A DNA stretch of 64,000 bases from Hyaloscypha bicolor E (taxonomy: Eukaryota > Ascomycota > Leotiomycetes > Helotiales > Hyaloscyphaceae), in NCBI RefSeq assembly GCF_002865645.1, contig NW_020194667.1:1387762-1451761 (forward strand). Reading direction: 5' to 3'. Below, one piece after another: positions 1 to 11,437 of the stretch. The notes beneath the pieces were generated by a model. The model saw nothing but the letters and a program-made list of their open reading frames with translations, did not search any database and was not told where the DNA came from. The translations under genes and the position numbers were made by a program. Position 1 is the stretch's first letter. Each line of letters starts with the position of its first letter.

Positions 1-554
1 AAAGTTTAAGTGGGCGAGCGGGGCGAGTCGGGGAACATAAACGAGGGGATGGGGGAAGGTGGGGTGGTGCCACGCCGACTGACTGGGAGCGGAGCACTGC
101 AGTACTCGTAATCACGATGGTGTTGTGATGGTCACCTCATTGTTGGTGAACTGAAGTTCCAGGCCTCGAATGGATGGAAGCACAATTCGCGCAAGTACGT
201 GGCTTGGCTATGAGAAAGAAAGGACTTTCCTCACTCACTTAGCTCCAAGCGTCATCATGTACAGTACGAGAAGAAAAAGTCTCAGCAAGCAATGCAACTA
301 AAAATTATATCCACCGCACAAATGCCCTCATTTTCCCCCATACCAATTTCCATGCCATGCAAATTTTCCTACCCCCTATGCCGTGATGCAACACAATATG
401 TTTCCTCTTAGCCAACAACACCAACAACATTCTCAAAAGTGGTATCAAATCTCTCCTCTTTATGAACTTGCTATAAAGCAGTCAGTATCTCCCTCCGAGA
501 ACTTCCCCTTTCCCCAAACAATACAACCCACCAAACAAGCGAAGAAAGTGAGAT
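1..554. other. No gene recognised, left edge
   Basis: Gene-free stretch at the left edge. It holds only a short plus-strand frame (383-589) of low-complexity Gln/Pro-rich character with no supporting splice signals or family resemblance. It is probably the 3' flank of the minus-strand gene ending at 555. Confidence 0.4.
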
Positions 555-1820
555 TTAGAGTTCAGGTAAATCCCTCACCTCAAGCATAGCACACAACGTC
601 AGTACGCCAACCAAATCCGAGATTTCTCCAGAATCAATCACGAGAAGTCCTTCTTTGCCGCCAGCGTGGCCGCGTCCGTGGACGTGCTTCTGTGAGTAGC
701 GGGCAACCTCGCGGGCACGTTTGGTGATTGGCTTAGCCGTGGTCTGGGTCTCTGGTGTTGAGGTTGAGCCTTCAGTTACTCCAGCAGGTGTTGGCACGGT
801 TTCGGAGATCTCGTAGAGGTGCTTGTGTTGGTGGTGTTTGGACTCTGCTTCCCAAACGTAGGTTTTCTTGTTTAGGTCGAAGGACTAGGGAATCGTTAGT
901 TTGCGATCTAGGAGATCTCATCCAGTTCTCGCTTAGTGTGTAGCTGAGAGAGATGGATGAGATCAGTATTCCAGTTAGGGACGAAAAGAGGTCGAGGACA
1001 CAAGGAGATGGGTTGGAAGATTGCTTAACAAGATGGCAAGAGATAGGGGGGAAGTAGAGAGCCCAACGCTTGCAAAGCACCTTTTAAGAATGAGGAAGGA
1101 ATGAAACAAAACGGCAAAGGGTGTTCATTCACGTGACGATACCAATACTTCCAAGGCTCCAAACACGATTTTTGAGCAAACACAACAAGAAATTGAATAA
1201 ATGGGTAGAATATGCAACACGCAAGAGTATAAATTGCAAAACTCTGAGATAGCCCTTGAAAAAAGACAAATTATTGAACAGAAATGAATTTCAGTCACGA
1301 GATAAAAGCGTAAATGCAAGGATCCAAACACTTGAGCAAATTGCAACAAAAAATAAAAGAAAGGGAATAGACAAACCTCTGAAATCCTATCATGGCCAAT
1401 AGAGTTAACCTCCACCGTCTTCTGCCCAGCCTCCCCATCAAGGAATTTAATCGTAACCTTGCCAGCATCCAGACTCAAAATCGGGTTCTTCCACTCCGCG
1501 ACCTCCTTGCCCTCTTTATCATGAACCCTCATATGCGAACCGAGGAGATTCTCCTTCTTGAGCGTATACAGAGTTGGAGGAGCTGGAGTTCCATCAATCA
1601 ATTTTGTAGCTTCCTCGATGGCAAGTCCGGTGGAGGGAGAAAAGAGTGAAGAGAGGGATGGAGTAAGGTCTTGGATGAGGATTGTGTGATGCTTGGTGTG
1701 GGTGATAGAGAGGGCATGAGTGGGCGCTAGAGGCGTGTGAGTGTCAAGTGGGACGGTCTCTGCGGCTGTCCCGGGCTCGGCCATTTTGGGGACGGCGGCT
1801 TGTGGTTGCGGGGTCGTCAT
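555..1820 (-). CDS. Conserved hypothetical protein (possible tubby/LURP-like fold), two exons
   Basis: Modelled as exon 1 at 1820-1377 and exon 2 at 884-555, giving about 257 residues. The intron (1376-885, GTTTGT...CTAACGATTCCCTAG) is long for a fungus at 492 bp, but it has a perfect branch site and keeps the frame (RISE|SFDLNKK). The product has a disordered Ala/Pro/Thr-rich N-terminus, then a beta-rich stretch (KENLLGSHMRVHDKEG, KKTYVWEAE). It ends in a hydrophobic C-terminus (LVGVLTLCAMLEVRD), which is typical of small fungal proteins with a tubby/LURP-one-like barrel. That fold assignment is inference from pattern only. The start is the first ATG with a clean context. No enzymatic motif is visible, and function is unknown. 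Confidence 0.65.
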
Positions 1821-2957
1821 TATCAGTTGATTTCGATTTTGCTACCTTTGAGTTGTCGAATTGAATGAGCTGTGAAAAGTAGAGATAACAAGAAAGCTGT
1901 GGAGACTTAGAGAGAATGCATTAGGCTATTTATACGATTTCATTCGACGTGAGAGGTGTTAAAGTGGGCTGATTGTTGGTAATTTTTTGGCGTCAGCTGG
2001 ATGCTTGGGGCAACAGCTGGTGTTGTGGTGGTGTGATGTTTGGTGCACGTGATGAGGAAGTCGTGTAACAGATGTGTAACGGCGCCGAAATTGGAGTGAA
2101 AGAGGGGTTCTGCTTCCAATTAATTCAATTAATTGCTCACACTTGAAACAAATCGTTTCTGGGCTTTAGTCCAACCATTGGAGCTCCGCAAGTGTTTGGT
2201 AGAGGCTCGCCTACCTGCGGGGAGAACACTTCAACATCAACAACCACCTTGTTGCTTATTTCCTTACACTAAAAGAACAAATAGTACATTGGGTGGTTCT
2301 CTTCACCTTGCGACCCCCGGATTCACAGATTTGAGAAGCCACTAAAGATTGTCCACCCAGATTTGGGATGGCTTGATTTTAGTTCCCCCAGGCGTGTTCA
2401 CGGCATTTAAACGACCGCAAAAGTCTTTTCGAACTGCTTTCTAGTTGGAGTTATGAGAATTCTTTCCGTAATTGGTTTTTTTATAGTTTCTAACTTGGAT
2501 TTTCTACGAGTTGTGCAGAGACATCAACCCCAAAAGTCGACAATCAAGCACTCCGTGCCCTACCACAACTCGCATGAAAATCTCAACGCCCCGAAATCGC
2601 ACATCAATGGCGTTTTTTACCATCTTATTTACTTCGGGCAATTGAAATCCTAATTATGTAACAGAGGCCCTTTGCGCTGGCAGCGGGAGCAGGGAAGTCC
2701 CCGCGAAGATCAGCAAATCTCAGGGGTACCCCTAATTAAGCGAAGCTTGTAACACATCATCCCTTGAATTGCATCGAAGCTCTAGGATGTAGTTTCTGAG
2801 TCAACCAAGCAAGAAGAAATGACGTCCTGTCGTGCGCGAATCGTGAGTAACATACATAACAACTGTCGTCAGTCATTTGCTGTCGCAAGCATACCGTCTC
2901 GGACAAAAACACCAATTGGCTTTCAGCCCCCAGAGTTAACGTGCGTTATTACCAGCG
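1821..2957. other. Intergenic, no gene recognised
   Basis: About 1.1 kb between divergently placed genes. Short plus-strand frames at 2133-2345 and 2453-2653 show no family resemblance or splice structure. The part near 1821-2000 probably carries the promoter of the minus-strand gene starting at 1820. Confidence 0.4.
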
Positions 2958-3641
2958 ATGCGGAAGGTCGTCGGAGACAGAGCTTACCCCTTTCGCCACC
3001 AACACACCAACCTCTTCCCGCCTCCGACTCCTGATCGCCCTCCCCTCGGAACCTGCTATGAAGAGTTAGGCGAAGATGAAGATGCAGAGATCCCGATGAT
3101 ATACTACTCCCTATTAATCCAAACACCCCCAAAAATACCTTATGTTTCTGCAGTTCCAGAACCAAGCACGCCGCCACCTTTCACTTTCGATATGGAGCGT
3201 CCTCCCACTCTATCATCAACCGCACCAGCGAACCTCACAGGTCTACTACAAGATGTGTTGGGAATAATGAACACGATAATGGATTCGCGAGCCGAGGTAG
3301 GGGAGGAAGATGCGATCTTGCAAGAGTTGACTGAGTTGGTGATTGTCATGCAGGAGGAGGCTGAGATGCTGGTTGAGGTTCGCGATTTGATGAAGGAATA
3401 TTGTGAAGGAATGGAGGTTGAGGTTGAGGTTCGGGAAATGGAAGTGTGGTGCTTTGAGTTGGGGATTGGGAATGAGGATGGATTGAATAAGGAGACAGAG
3501 GTAAAGAGGTTAGGGCATGGAAGGGGGGATTCCAGGCGGGGACTGGATGATTATGGTGATGGTAACTTACTAGGTGAGAAGATTGAAGGAGGTGATTTTA
3601 TGGATGACAGGAGTTTGGAGGAGATGAAAGCACAGAGTTGA
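2958..3641 (+). CDS. Acidic hypothetical protein, possibly truncated by in-frame stops
   Basis: A 227-codon reading frame starting at ATG 2958. The N-terminal 80 residues are Pro-rich (PPPTPDRPP, PSTPPPF). They are followed by a predicted amphipathic acidic helix (residues about 90-160, many Glu, Leu and Met: LQELTELVIVMQEEAEMLVEV). I do not recognise the family. The same frame continues past the TGA at 3639 for 54 codons to a TAG at 3804, then for another 61 codons to a TGA at 3990, and the last part is basic and coding-like (KKRGKERRKEYR, then LQVRAHAEFLYLELQGEF). Either the gene has two nonsense mutations, or there is readthrough, or an unrecognised intron removes them. A minus-strand frame covering 3551-4042 overlaps but contains no ATG. 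Confidence 0.4.
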   Translation: MRKVVGDRAYPFRHQHTNLFPPPTPDRPPLGTCYEELGEDEDAEIPMIYYSLLIQTPPKIPYVSAVPEPSTPPPFTFDMERPPTLSSTAPANLTGLLQDVLGIMNTIMDSRAEVGEEDAILQELTELVIVMQEEAEMLVEVRDLMKEYCEGMEVEVEVREMEVWCFELGIGNEDGLNKETEVKRLGHGRGDSRRGLDDYGDGNLLGEKIEGGDFMDDRSLEEMKAQS

Positions 3642-3992
3642 CTTGTTGAACCTATCAAGGACTTTATGGCTTGCAAGAGCTTGGACAAGACGAGATCGTT
3701 CTCAGAGGATATTGGAAGGCCATTGGGCCAAGAACCTCCAGCGATTCTGATAAATCTACCAGATCCACCTTCAAACCAATCTCTGAAAGATGCGATCGCT
3801 AGATAGAAGCCGAAGACGCTAAATAAAGAAAATCCTGCGCCTAAAACAAGGCTGGCAGCGAAGAAGAGAGGAAAGGAAAGAAGAAAAGAGTACCGCCCCC
3901 ATTCCGAGACTCGGGCTTGGGCTTTGCAAGTCCGAGCCCACGCGGAATTCCTATACCTAGAACTCCAAGGTGAATTTAGTAGGGATATTTGA

Positions 3993-5667
3993 ACTGTTCT
4001 TAGACTACGGGAGAGATATGAAATGTGAACATAGTTCGGCAATAAAGTTCAATTACAACGTTTTCAGATGCACACTGACAGGGACTACAAGAATGTATCG
4101 CTTAATCGACTAGAGGCACTTCCGAACACTTCAAAAGTTCAAACATCTCTGAGCAAAAAGGATGATCATGTCCGAGTAAAATAAAATATTTGCGATGTCG
4201 AGATATCAATGCAGTTGGCTCGATCGCCAAAACGCACCTTCAACACCTGAACACAGGTTTCCCGACCCACTTGGACCTATAGGCGGCCCGGAAGAGCCCC
4301 CTGGGTTCATCGTCAGGTAGCCAATACATTGATATATATTTATTGTTAGAAGCATGTCCAATGCAAGGTTAATTTGTGGGCCTTTGGTTTGCTCCAATCT
4401 AGCGGAACAAAGAAGTTAGCACACTTAAGCTGGGTGAATTGGTTCGGGGAACAATCTGTCCATTAGATTGTCGGGGGAACAATATGTGTTGGCACTGCTG
4501 CGGTGGCAACTACAATCGGGTGCGCCAGACTGGAACAATGGCCAGTAGAAACCGGGACATATTTTGGAAGGATGCTATTCTGGTGAAATGTAGATCTTGA
4601 AATATTATACGATGCGGGTTTGAATGATGGGCATGGTCGGAATGTGGTTCTGAGCTTTGTTTTATAGCAGGCAGTTTTAGCAATACTCCCGAAAACTGGA
4701 AGATATTTTAGGACGTTCTTTGAGTCGCTCCTGCCCCGGTCTGGGAAGCCTTCGGGCACACCGTACATCAGCGTCTTTGGTCAAATTAAATCTTCGTCGC
4801 GAACAGCACTCAAGACCCGGATGTGAAGGACCTCCCGGACAGTCCCCTCGTTGCGTGGGATTCACTGGTGCTGATCACCCAAGACAAACATCCTTTTCGT
4901 CGAAGATCATCTTTGCAGCTCGAATTTTATTTTACACCACTTTATTTTGTAACTGGAAATTGAAGCGTGATAAGTGGCTGGGGTGTTGTCGATTTTGGGA
5001 CACTGTTGCATTCTTTAAGGTCCTCGGATGCCTTTTCGATGAATTCAGCATGCGAATATTGATACGAACGAGCCCGCAGAGACAACTTGACCAGTATCAA
5101 CATCAAAGTAGACTTGGAACATGCATTTGGGGACCCCCTGTTTTAGCGAGCTACCGTTCCTGAGTTGTGCACGACCCGCCAAACAAACCCCCTATTTTAC
5201 CGAGCTTATGGAGAGCTACCCCTGAGTGCGGACTACCAGCACTTCGGGTGCAGTTTTCAGCCAAAAAATGAAAGTGGTGGGAGCGATGTGGCACTTTGAT
5301 ATACGAATTACCAAACGAGTCCTGATATGACGTGACCAAGAATTGGCATTTCTGTATACCATATATGTTCAACTGGACTTCCATGCGGTATTAGTGATAC
5401 TAGTATTCACTGCCCTCTTTTTTTGCCGCTCGCCTCCTCGGAGTTATTTAGAGTCATCCTCCCCCAGCTTGGCGAGCCAGAATTCTGTTAAAGCTTGCAA
5501 AAATGATCGTCGTATTTCCATCCTCAAGACAGTCCATTGTCTCACGTCATGGCTCACAGCAGTTCACATGCCACGTTTGAAGTGAGTTAGGAAGCTTCAA
5601 ATTCGCTTTCTAACATAATGCAAGCCAATTGAACCTTCGGACACAGATCGAAAAATGTCCGAAAGCC
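3993..5667. other. Gene-poor stretch with transposon-end-like motifs
   Basis: About 1.7 kb without a supportable gene. Several short overlapping frames on both strands are chance openings. Two similar sequences about 55 bp apart (near 5135 and 5191) read CCCCCT[G/A]TTTTA[G/C]CGAGCT. They resemble the ends of the mariner-like element described near 58.2 kb, so this may be a worn transposon relic. Confidence 0.35.
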
Positions 5668-6646
5668 CTAGATCACACCAGCAAGAGCATTCCATGGCAA
5701 CCTCAGAGTCTCTCCCTCCTTCGCAGCCGCAACACTAACACTTCCATCCGGATTACGATAATACACCACAGCCATTTTCACAATATTCGGAAGCCCATCG
5801 AAACCCATCCACGCATTACTCGCGTCTAGTCTCCCCTCCCGCTCAAGTTCCATCAATTTCAAGCCTGCGCTGCGACCAGTCGAGTTCTCTGCATCAACAA
5901 GCGCATTCTTGATGCCCCAGACAAGAGCAACGATTTTGCTTGTCGGCTGCTGCACGAATTGTGCGCGATAATTGTCAACAGGCTGGATGGGAAGAAGTGT
6001 AATCGCTTCATTGTCTTCGACGGTTGCTAAGAGTTGCCATGGCTGTTGCCCATAAGAATACAATATGGAAAATTGCTTTATTTTATTTGGCATTGGGTCT
6101 CCGAAATGGTAGGTCAAGGCATCGCAGCGGAGTGATAGCGTCTGCTGTGGAGTCACCATGCCACGGACTTTTTGCGTGATGTCTTGATCACACCAGCACG
6201 CCGCATGGATGTAGAGGGGCGCGCTTCCTTGAAACGCAGGGCTGGTAGGGCGGGTATTCTGGTTCACAGGGGGGCTGTGGCTGTGGTGGTGGCCGAAGAT
6301 ACGGCCGAGGACAGGTGGGAAGCCGCGCTCTGTGGTCGATTTCTCCTCATCTCCATATAGGCTTCCCTGGGGTTGAGGAGGATGCGAGCCGCTGCGTGCG
6401 TAGGGAGGTGGAGAGGGTGGGAGTGGCGCTTTGTTCAGAGGGTTCTCCCAGGTGGAGGTCTGCGTTGCTTGATTGAAGTAGTACCTGATGTAAGCATTAA
6501 TTGATGTTCAGGATAAATTAGATGTTAGGAAAATTGGATACATACCAAGTGTTATACTCACCACACCACTCTGCTTTCCATCCTTCAGGCACTGGTGGCG
6601 GAGAAGCCATGGGCGGAAGTGGGGGCGGTGGGCCGGACATCGTCAT
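5668..6646 (-). CDS. WW-domain protein
   Basis: Exon 1 is 6646-6546, the intron is 6545-6485 (61 bp, GTATGT...CATCAG), and exon 2 is 6484-5668. The splice joins a split WW domain: PEGWKAEWCGEYNTW|YYFNQATQTSTWENP has both signature tryptophans, the aromatic YYF and the final Pro. WW domains bind proline-rich or phospho-Ser/Thr-Pro ligands. A Pro/Ser/His-rich linker (residues about 55-105, including HHHSHS) leads to a folded domain of about 190 residues. That domain has a conserved-looking aromatic core (YIHAACWCDQDIT, MAVVYYRNPDG) which I cannot assign to a named family. Two ATGs (6646, 6640) are possible starts, and both lie before the Pro-rich leader. Probably cytosolic or nuclear; partner unknown. 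Confidence 0.85.
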
Positions 6647-7364
6647 TTTGCAACCGATTTACTCTCTGGCAGTTTTCTTTGCGGGGATTTTGCTGGTTGG
6701 TTGAAAGATGTGCAATCTGGGGAACTGCGATATATGTGAGAGGCAACAACATATGGGGCAGTGCTCCCATCCTAATTAATGGTGAGATTTTAGAGGTTGC
6801 CATCGTACTTCAGCGACCCATTCTCACTGTTGCCTGCAAGCAAGTGCCAAAGCTATGCTAATCGAGGCTCCACCAACATGAGAGGCAAAACACTGTACGT
6901 AGGACACCGATCTCAGATTGCTGTCTTGGAATTGAAGTTAAAAAAAACTCATTCAAGCTGTTGACATATTGAAATACTCTTCGAAAATATACCCAGCTAA
7001 TCACGATTAGATATGCCAGACCCTAACTCTTTCCCCTTGATGACACAGCACTGGCCTGGCAGTCGAGACCTCATCTTCCACTAACGGATCAGCATATGAA
7101 GCTCCAATTGGAGAGTTCTTATCCTGAACCTAATATCGCCCGCGTGGGTTTCTTTGTCGGTATCACTTCTTGTACCGAGTATGCGGATCGCATCAATCTA
7201 GGCATATCAATTTACCCCCTCTTTTGTTAGCGAGCTGCCCCACGTTTCAGCAAAACGGTTGTCAACCACAACTTTATCTGTTGAGTATTGACAAAGACAC
7301 TCACAAAAATAGCCTTCGATATAGCTTGCTCACATCCTTACCACTCTGCGCTTTTAACCTCAAC
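6647..7364. other. Intergenic, no gene recognised
   Basis: Upstream flank of the WW-domain gene. No coding region or RNA gene is supported. A CCCCCTCTTTTGTTAGCGAGCT sequence near 7210 repeats the dispersed motif seen around 5.1-5.2 kb. Confidence 0.35.
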
Positions 7365-7558
7365 ATGTCAGCTGTTTCCAGTCCTTCCACGAGCACGAAA
7401 CCCACCTGCCCCAACGACCTCGCTCTAGCTTTACTTTCTCACCTCTGCCAAACAGCGTCATTTCATCCCTTCAATAGTCTTCCCACCGAATTTTGTTAGA
7501 AGATCTGGTTCATCTTCCATTGCTTCTACCCACCAAGAAAGATACCGTTTGGCTTCAG

Positions 7559-7566
7559 CTAAGGAG
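7559..7566. repeat. Target-site duplication, left copy
   Basis: The 8-bp sequence CTAAGGAG directly precedes the element starting at 7567 and recurs at 8164-8171. An 8-bp duplication is the hallmark of hAT transposition. Confidence 0.85.
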
Positions 7567-8163
7567 CAGGCTCGGCAAAAATACCTGAGGCATCGATACC
7601 GGTATCGATAGTAGAGGTATTTTTCAGGTATTGCAAGGAATCGATAGTATTAATACCAGAATCGATTCTTACCCCAAAAATTAACTCTTTCTTTTATTAT
7701 TTAAATTATATAATAATATATTATTATATAATTACTTTAATTTCTAGTCTTTCTATTAAAATAAATACTTACTATTATTAATAAAAGTTAATAATATCTT
7801 AAATTTAAAATAGCCCTCGTATTCGGAGAATGAAGCCCCGTATTCGTATTTCTTATCAAGACGCTAAATATATAAGCGAGCCTCACGAAAATCTCAAAAG
7901 CTCATTTTTACTTAAAATAGCCGCATTGAGATAAGTTTTGGTCTAAAATATAAGATAAGTAGCTAAATAGAAAGCCTAAATCAAGTAGAATATTTGCGCT
8001 ACCAAAAGTTTTCTTATAAGAGAAGTGGTTCTAAAGTTAATTGCAAGTAAAGGGGGGGAATTGGGTTCGGGGAATCGATACTACTATCGATACTATCGAT
8101 ACCTTACGATTCTGGCATCGATACCTATCGATACCGGAAATTAAGGAATTTTTGCCGAGCCTG
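7567..8163. mobile_element. Non-autonomous hAT-type element (MITE), 597 bp
   Basis: The element begins CAGGCTCGGCAAAAAT and ends with the exact inverse complement, a 16-bp perfect terminal inverted repeat starting with CAG as in hAT elements. Identical 8-bp CTAAGGAG copies flank it. Both subterminal regions are dense in ATCGATA-type repeats (for example the palindrome ATCGATACCGGTATCGAT on the left, and TATCGATACTATCGATACC on the right), which is the arrangement used for transposase binding in hAT elements. The interior (about 7680-7800) is extremely A+T rich and has no open frame, so a transposase must be supplied elsewhere. The perfect duplication and terminal repeats suggest a fairly recent insertion. 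Confidence 0.85.
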
Positions 8164-8171
8164 CTAAGGAG
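8164..8171. repeat. Target-site duplication, right copy
   Basis: CTAAGGAG, identical to the copy at 7559-7566. The two bracket the hAT-type element. Confidence 0.85.
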
Positions 8172-8815
8172 TTTACGGCGAGAATACTAAAAAGCGTGCA
8201 GAGATCGACTAACAACACTTACCACATATCAAAAGACCTTCCAGCAAAATCTCGACGACCTTGCATATATATCGAGAGTCGCGGAATTTGCCCTTCGTCA
8301 TTCCCGGCCGGCTTTGAAGTCGAGAAACGCGAGTCCGTGCGTCCCAATGCTCCTTCAGACATCGGGTTGAATGTTCCCATGAGCAAGCGGCCGTCGGTCG
8401 GAATACTGGGAGTTACCGGAATCCAAACAAGGATGTAATGTTCGTAGAAGATGCTTGTCAAAGCGCATTGGTGGAAGGCACATAATGCGAATCTGCACCA
8501 GGACAAACCATCGGCAGGTATCTGGGGCGGCAGCTATGGCTACAACTCCCAGAATATCAGATGGCTGGCGTTCGAAGTTAAGGTGTACTAGTCTTACTTC
8601 CACTCGTTACAGACAACCTCGTGGGCAGGCGTGGATGTCCTTTTGTATTTGATACGGATCTTGAAGAGATATTTAGTGAAGAGGATGCCGACGAATTCGA
8701 CAACACCATGAAGATGACATTTCGCTGTTTTCCTGCTAAACTCTCTGGAGTTTTCAATCCCTTGCTGGTAAGGGATAAAATCTTCGAATCCTCCATGCAG
8801 GTGACTATGTTTTAG

Positions 8816-9492
8816 CTCTGTGCCGCAAACGACGTCGCCCTACTCCGCAGTCCTCAGCATTCGACCTGGAGGAGGATCTACCAGGAGTACAGCTTGAGAT
8901 TGTCAATCGGCATCTTTTTATACAAAGGAGAGACTTACCACTCCAGCCAGCGTCATCATATTTCGTTGACCAGAATGATGCAGCCCCACTGACAATTCCG
9001 ATGTTGTGGAAGAAACCCCATTTATCTCTCTCTCCCAGATACAGTTCCCTGAGTCAGCGACTTACTCGTCTTAGACTTTACTGGATCCCGGTTTCTCTCA
9101 GGATCAATTTATTTGAAACCGGGCCTATTGCAACATATACCGGTTTTTAAGCATTACCCTTCTCTTTCCTAGATAGAAAAAAAAAATAAGATTCGAAGCA
9201 ATAGGCGCAACTTGCGCAAATGAGTAGATGGATTGCAAGAGAGCTCTTATCTTGAGAAGAATCATATTCTTTGCTTCTCTGATTGCTTGCACTTACAAGT
9301 GGTCGTATGCTGTAATACACAGAGTTGAGTATCATGTCGTCCCAAACTCCCCAATCTAATCCGGCGCCCCACGTTGAGAAAGCAAGTCTTGGTATCATCA
9401 CCCAACCCATCCTTCCTCGACCCGTCCGATATGTACTTGGAAGCCCCCAACAACTTCATGCTCAAAGCACACCATTTCGACCAAAGCGCGGT
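8816..9492. other. Intergenic with weak coding-like remnants
   Basis: Continuation of the decayed F-box-like locus followed by the 3' flank of UGO1. Frames here are broken every few tens of codons. No feature is supported. Confidence 0.35.
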
Positions 9493-11070
9493 TTAGAACT
9501 CCCCACCATTCACAGCGCCACCACTTAACATTCTCGAGCTCCACATCCCCACGAGGCCCCACATGCCAACTCGCCATCCTCTCCAGAGACCAGGCAGACC
9601 TTGCCCTTTCATTTCTTTCTGGGTAACCTTGAGCTTGCCTCTCCCCTTAAAGACTGGGACTTCTCTTACGCCTTCTTCCCTGACAATCAACCACATCGTG
9701 CCAACCACACCTCTGTAGTTGCCGACTTTGACTATCGTTTCTAGATCGCCTTCCCACTTGCCCAGTTCTCTTATCATAGATTTCTCTTGTTTCAACACTG
9801 CCATTTGACCTCTCCTTAGCACCGTCTCTAGTGGCAGTTTTATGAATAATTCAACGCTTTTGGACATGAAGCGAGCGAGCTGGTACGTATTTGGTGTTAA
9901 GAAAGGGTCGATGGCCAGACGGGACCGGAGTAGTAAGGGGGTGGTATGCGAAATGGCAGGCGTGATGAGAGAGTGGAGGATAGTTGGGACTATGAGAGGT
10001 GTTGGGCAGAGGTAGGAAGGTAGCATGCGGAGTTGCGACGTGAGTGGTCGCTTCGGGTGTGATGTAGGGGTGAGGATGAGTCTGGCGTTGTTTATCAGCA
10101 ACAATCCATGAATTTAAGGAGAAAAGAAGTACGGGGGAAATGTACTTTGTTCGAATAAGGTCCAATGGGGCCAGTATAAGCCCCGTTGCTACTGCAGCAG
10201 CGATTGCTACCCATAGAGAGGCCCATGGATACGGTGAGCCAATCAATTCTGCAGACATCTCGAGTCCTGTGGTGAGATCCGGATCTGGGACATTGAGAAG
10301 AGCTGACAGAAGACCCCTTGACCATTTCTCAAGCGTCTGTACCAAGACACTGTAGACGAATGTGGTATTGGAACCTTTCCATACTCCCCATCCTCCTTCT
10401 TTCGTCCATTCCTGCGATATTACTTCCAATATCGAGTCCGGTCTCTTGAGAATAAGTTGGTGAGCAGGAGGTGAGTGGTCTTTCGGTAGAGGAGAGGGGA
10501 ATGAGTTTTCGCTACCATGCCGCCTTCGGGAAAGCGGAGGGGAGTAAGAATGCGAAAGGGGGGCTGTGGAAGTAAAGTAGGCAGGTTCGTCAGGATCAGA
10601 GTCATCTGAAGGATACTGTTTGCAAGTTAGCTCAAGCTCTTTTGCACCTTTGGGAGAATCCATACATCACTATACGCCGAGTTCCGATAGCCAGACTGTC
10701 TTGAGCCAGTATTTCGGACAGCCAAAGGGATTGATTCATCTTCTAGATCATGACTCCTCACTTGCAGAACCAACTTCGCAACATCGAATGGCTGGGCAAG
10801 CAGGATGCTTGTATATTTGTAGAACCAATCATCAACCTGTTTCCTGACTGATTCTACAGCCGTTGGTGTATTGTCTGACAAGTAGTCCCCATAATCAAGC
10901 TCCGAGAACATATCGCGTGCAGACGACGCGTAGGATGCCGCGCTGCCATTCTTTGGTCCCAGTCCATGCGTTCCGGAGCTCGTTGTACCTGGAGTATCAA
11001 TCGGGATTCCTATCGATGGAGGCCTGTAGTACGGCCGTAGAGGGTTTGGTGTGTCCCGTGAAGTCGCCAT
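9493..11070 (-). CDS. UGO1: Mitochondrial fusion and transport protein Ugo1
   Basis: Three exons: 11070-10666, 10615-10146 and 10081-9493, giving 487 residues. Introns are 50 and 64 bp, both frame-preserving, and the first has an AGCTAAC branch site. Ugo1 is an outer-mitochondrial-membrane protein derived from the mitochondrial carrier family that links Fzo1 and Mgm1 during fusion. Visible features are a disordered N-terminus, DWFYKYTSILLAQPFDVAKLVLQVR (degenerate first carrier motif, PFDVAK) and WGVWKGSNTTFVYSVLVQTLEKW. The second splice junction completes PLDLIRTKL, a carrier Px[DE]xx[KR] signature. The last exon has PLETVLRRGQ and the C-terminal GLWRGWRVGMWGLVGMW. The modified carrier repeats and Pro/Ser-rich linker fit Ugo1 better than a transporter. 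It is divergent from YAH1, another mitochondrial gene, over a 367-bp shared promoter. Confidence 0.88.
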
Positions 11071-11437
11071 TTTATCTAATGTTTTGTTACATCAGAAAAG
11101 GGGAATGTGTTGTTTGCATGAAGCGGAGACCAAGATTCGAGATATCGACAAGGATGTCATCGTTCGCAAAAACGTTGTTCCGAACAACAATTTTTAGAGG
11201 TGGAGCATATGAGCTACCAACAATTCTCTACATCATTTACAATATTGGGAGAACAACAAATGGTTATGGCTGCTCTCACCGCCATTCAGTGAATATCCTC
11301 TCTGCAGGCTTCACCTACATACAGAAAAACCCTCGCCCCTGCAACGAGCTTTCTTTCGGAGACCGCGGGCGAACTTTATCTGCAAACGCGACTCGCAAGA
11401 AGCTCTCAGTTGAGAAGAACACGGAGAAGGCACCACC
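11071..11437. promoter_or_regulatory. Shared divergent promoter, UGO1 / YAH1
   Basis: A 367-bp interval between the start codons of two divergently transcribed mitochondrial genes. The proximity suggests co-regulation. I see no clear TATA box, and the sequence next to YAH1 is rich in short Pu/Py tracts as in many fungal housekeeping promoters. Confidence 0.5.

Larger units (their letters stand above)
7365..8815 (+). pseudogene. Decayed F-box-like gene interrupted by a transposon
   Basis: From ATG 7365 a Ser/Thr/Pro leader (SAVSSPSTSTKPTCPNDLAL) leads into FNSLPTE, followed one base out of frame by LLEDLVHLPLLLPTKKDTVW. This resembles the LPTEILLEIL-type start of an F-box, which docks proteins to Skp1 in SCF ubiquitin ligases. 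Taking out the element at 7567-8163 and one target copy joins VWLQLR to SLRREY, a TAA, then KACRDRL...LDDLAYISRVAEFALRHSRP. Further coding-like pieces follow in shifting frames up to about 8815 (acidic DTDLEEIFSEEDADEFD). The gene therefore has at least one frameshift, several stops and an insertion. It is dead on this reading. The F-box label is tentative. Confidence 0.45.

Noticed and set aside
3551..4042. Minus-strand 163-codon frame with a hydrophobic stretch, as a membrane protein gene
   Set aside because: It contains no ATG, overlaps the plus-strand gene and its extension, and no splice acceptor supplies a start.
7680..7800. RIP (repeat-induced point mutation) as the cause of A+T-rich blocks and stop codons
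   Set aside because: The A+T-rich blocks are confined to transposon interiors, and the nonsense change in the transporter is not in a CpA context. Without dinucleotide indices computed genome-wide the claim is unsupported.
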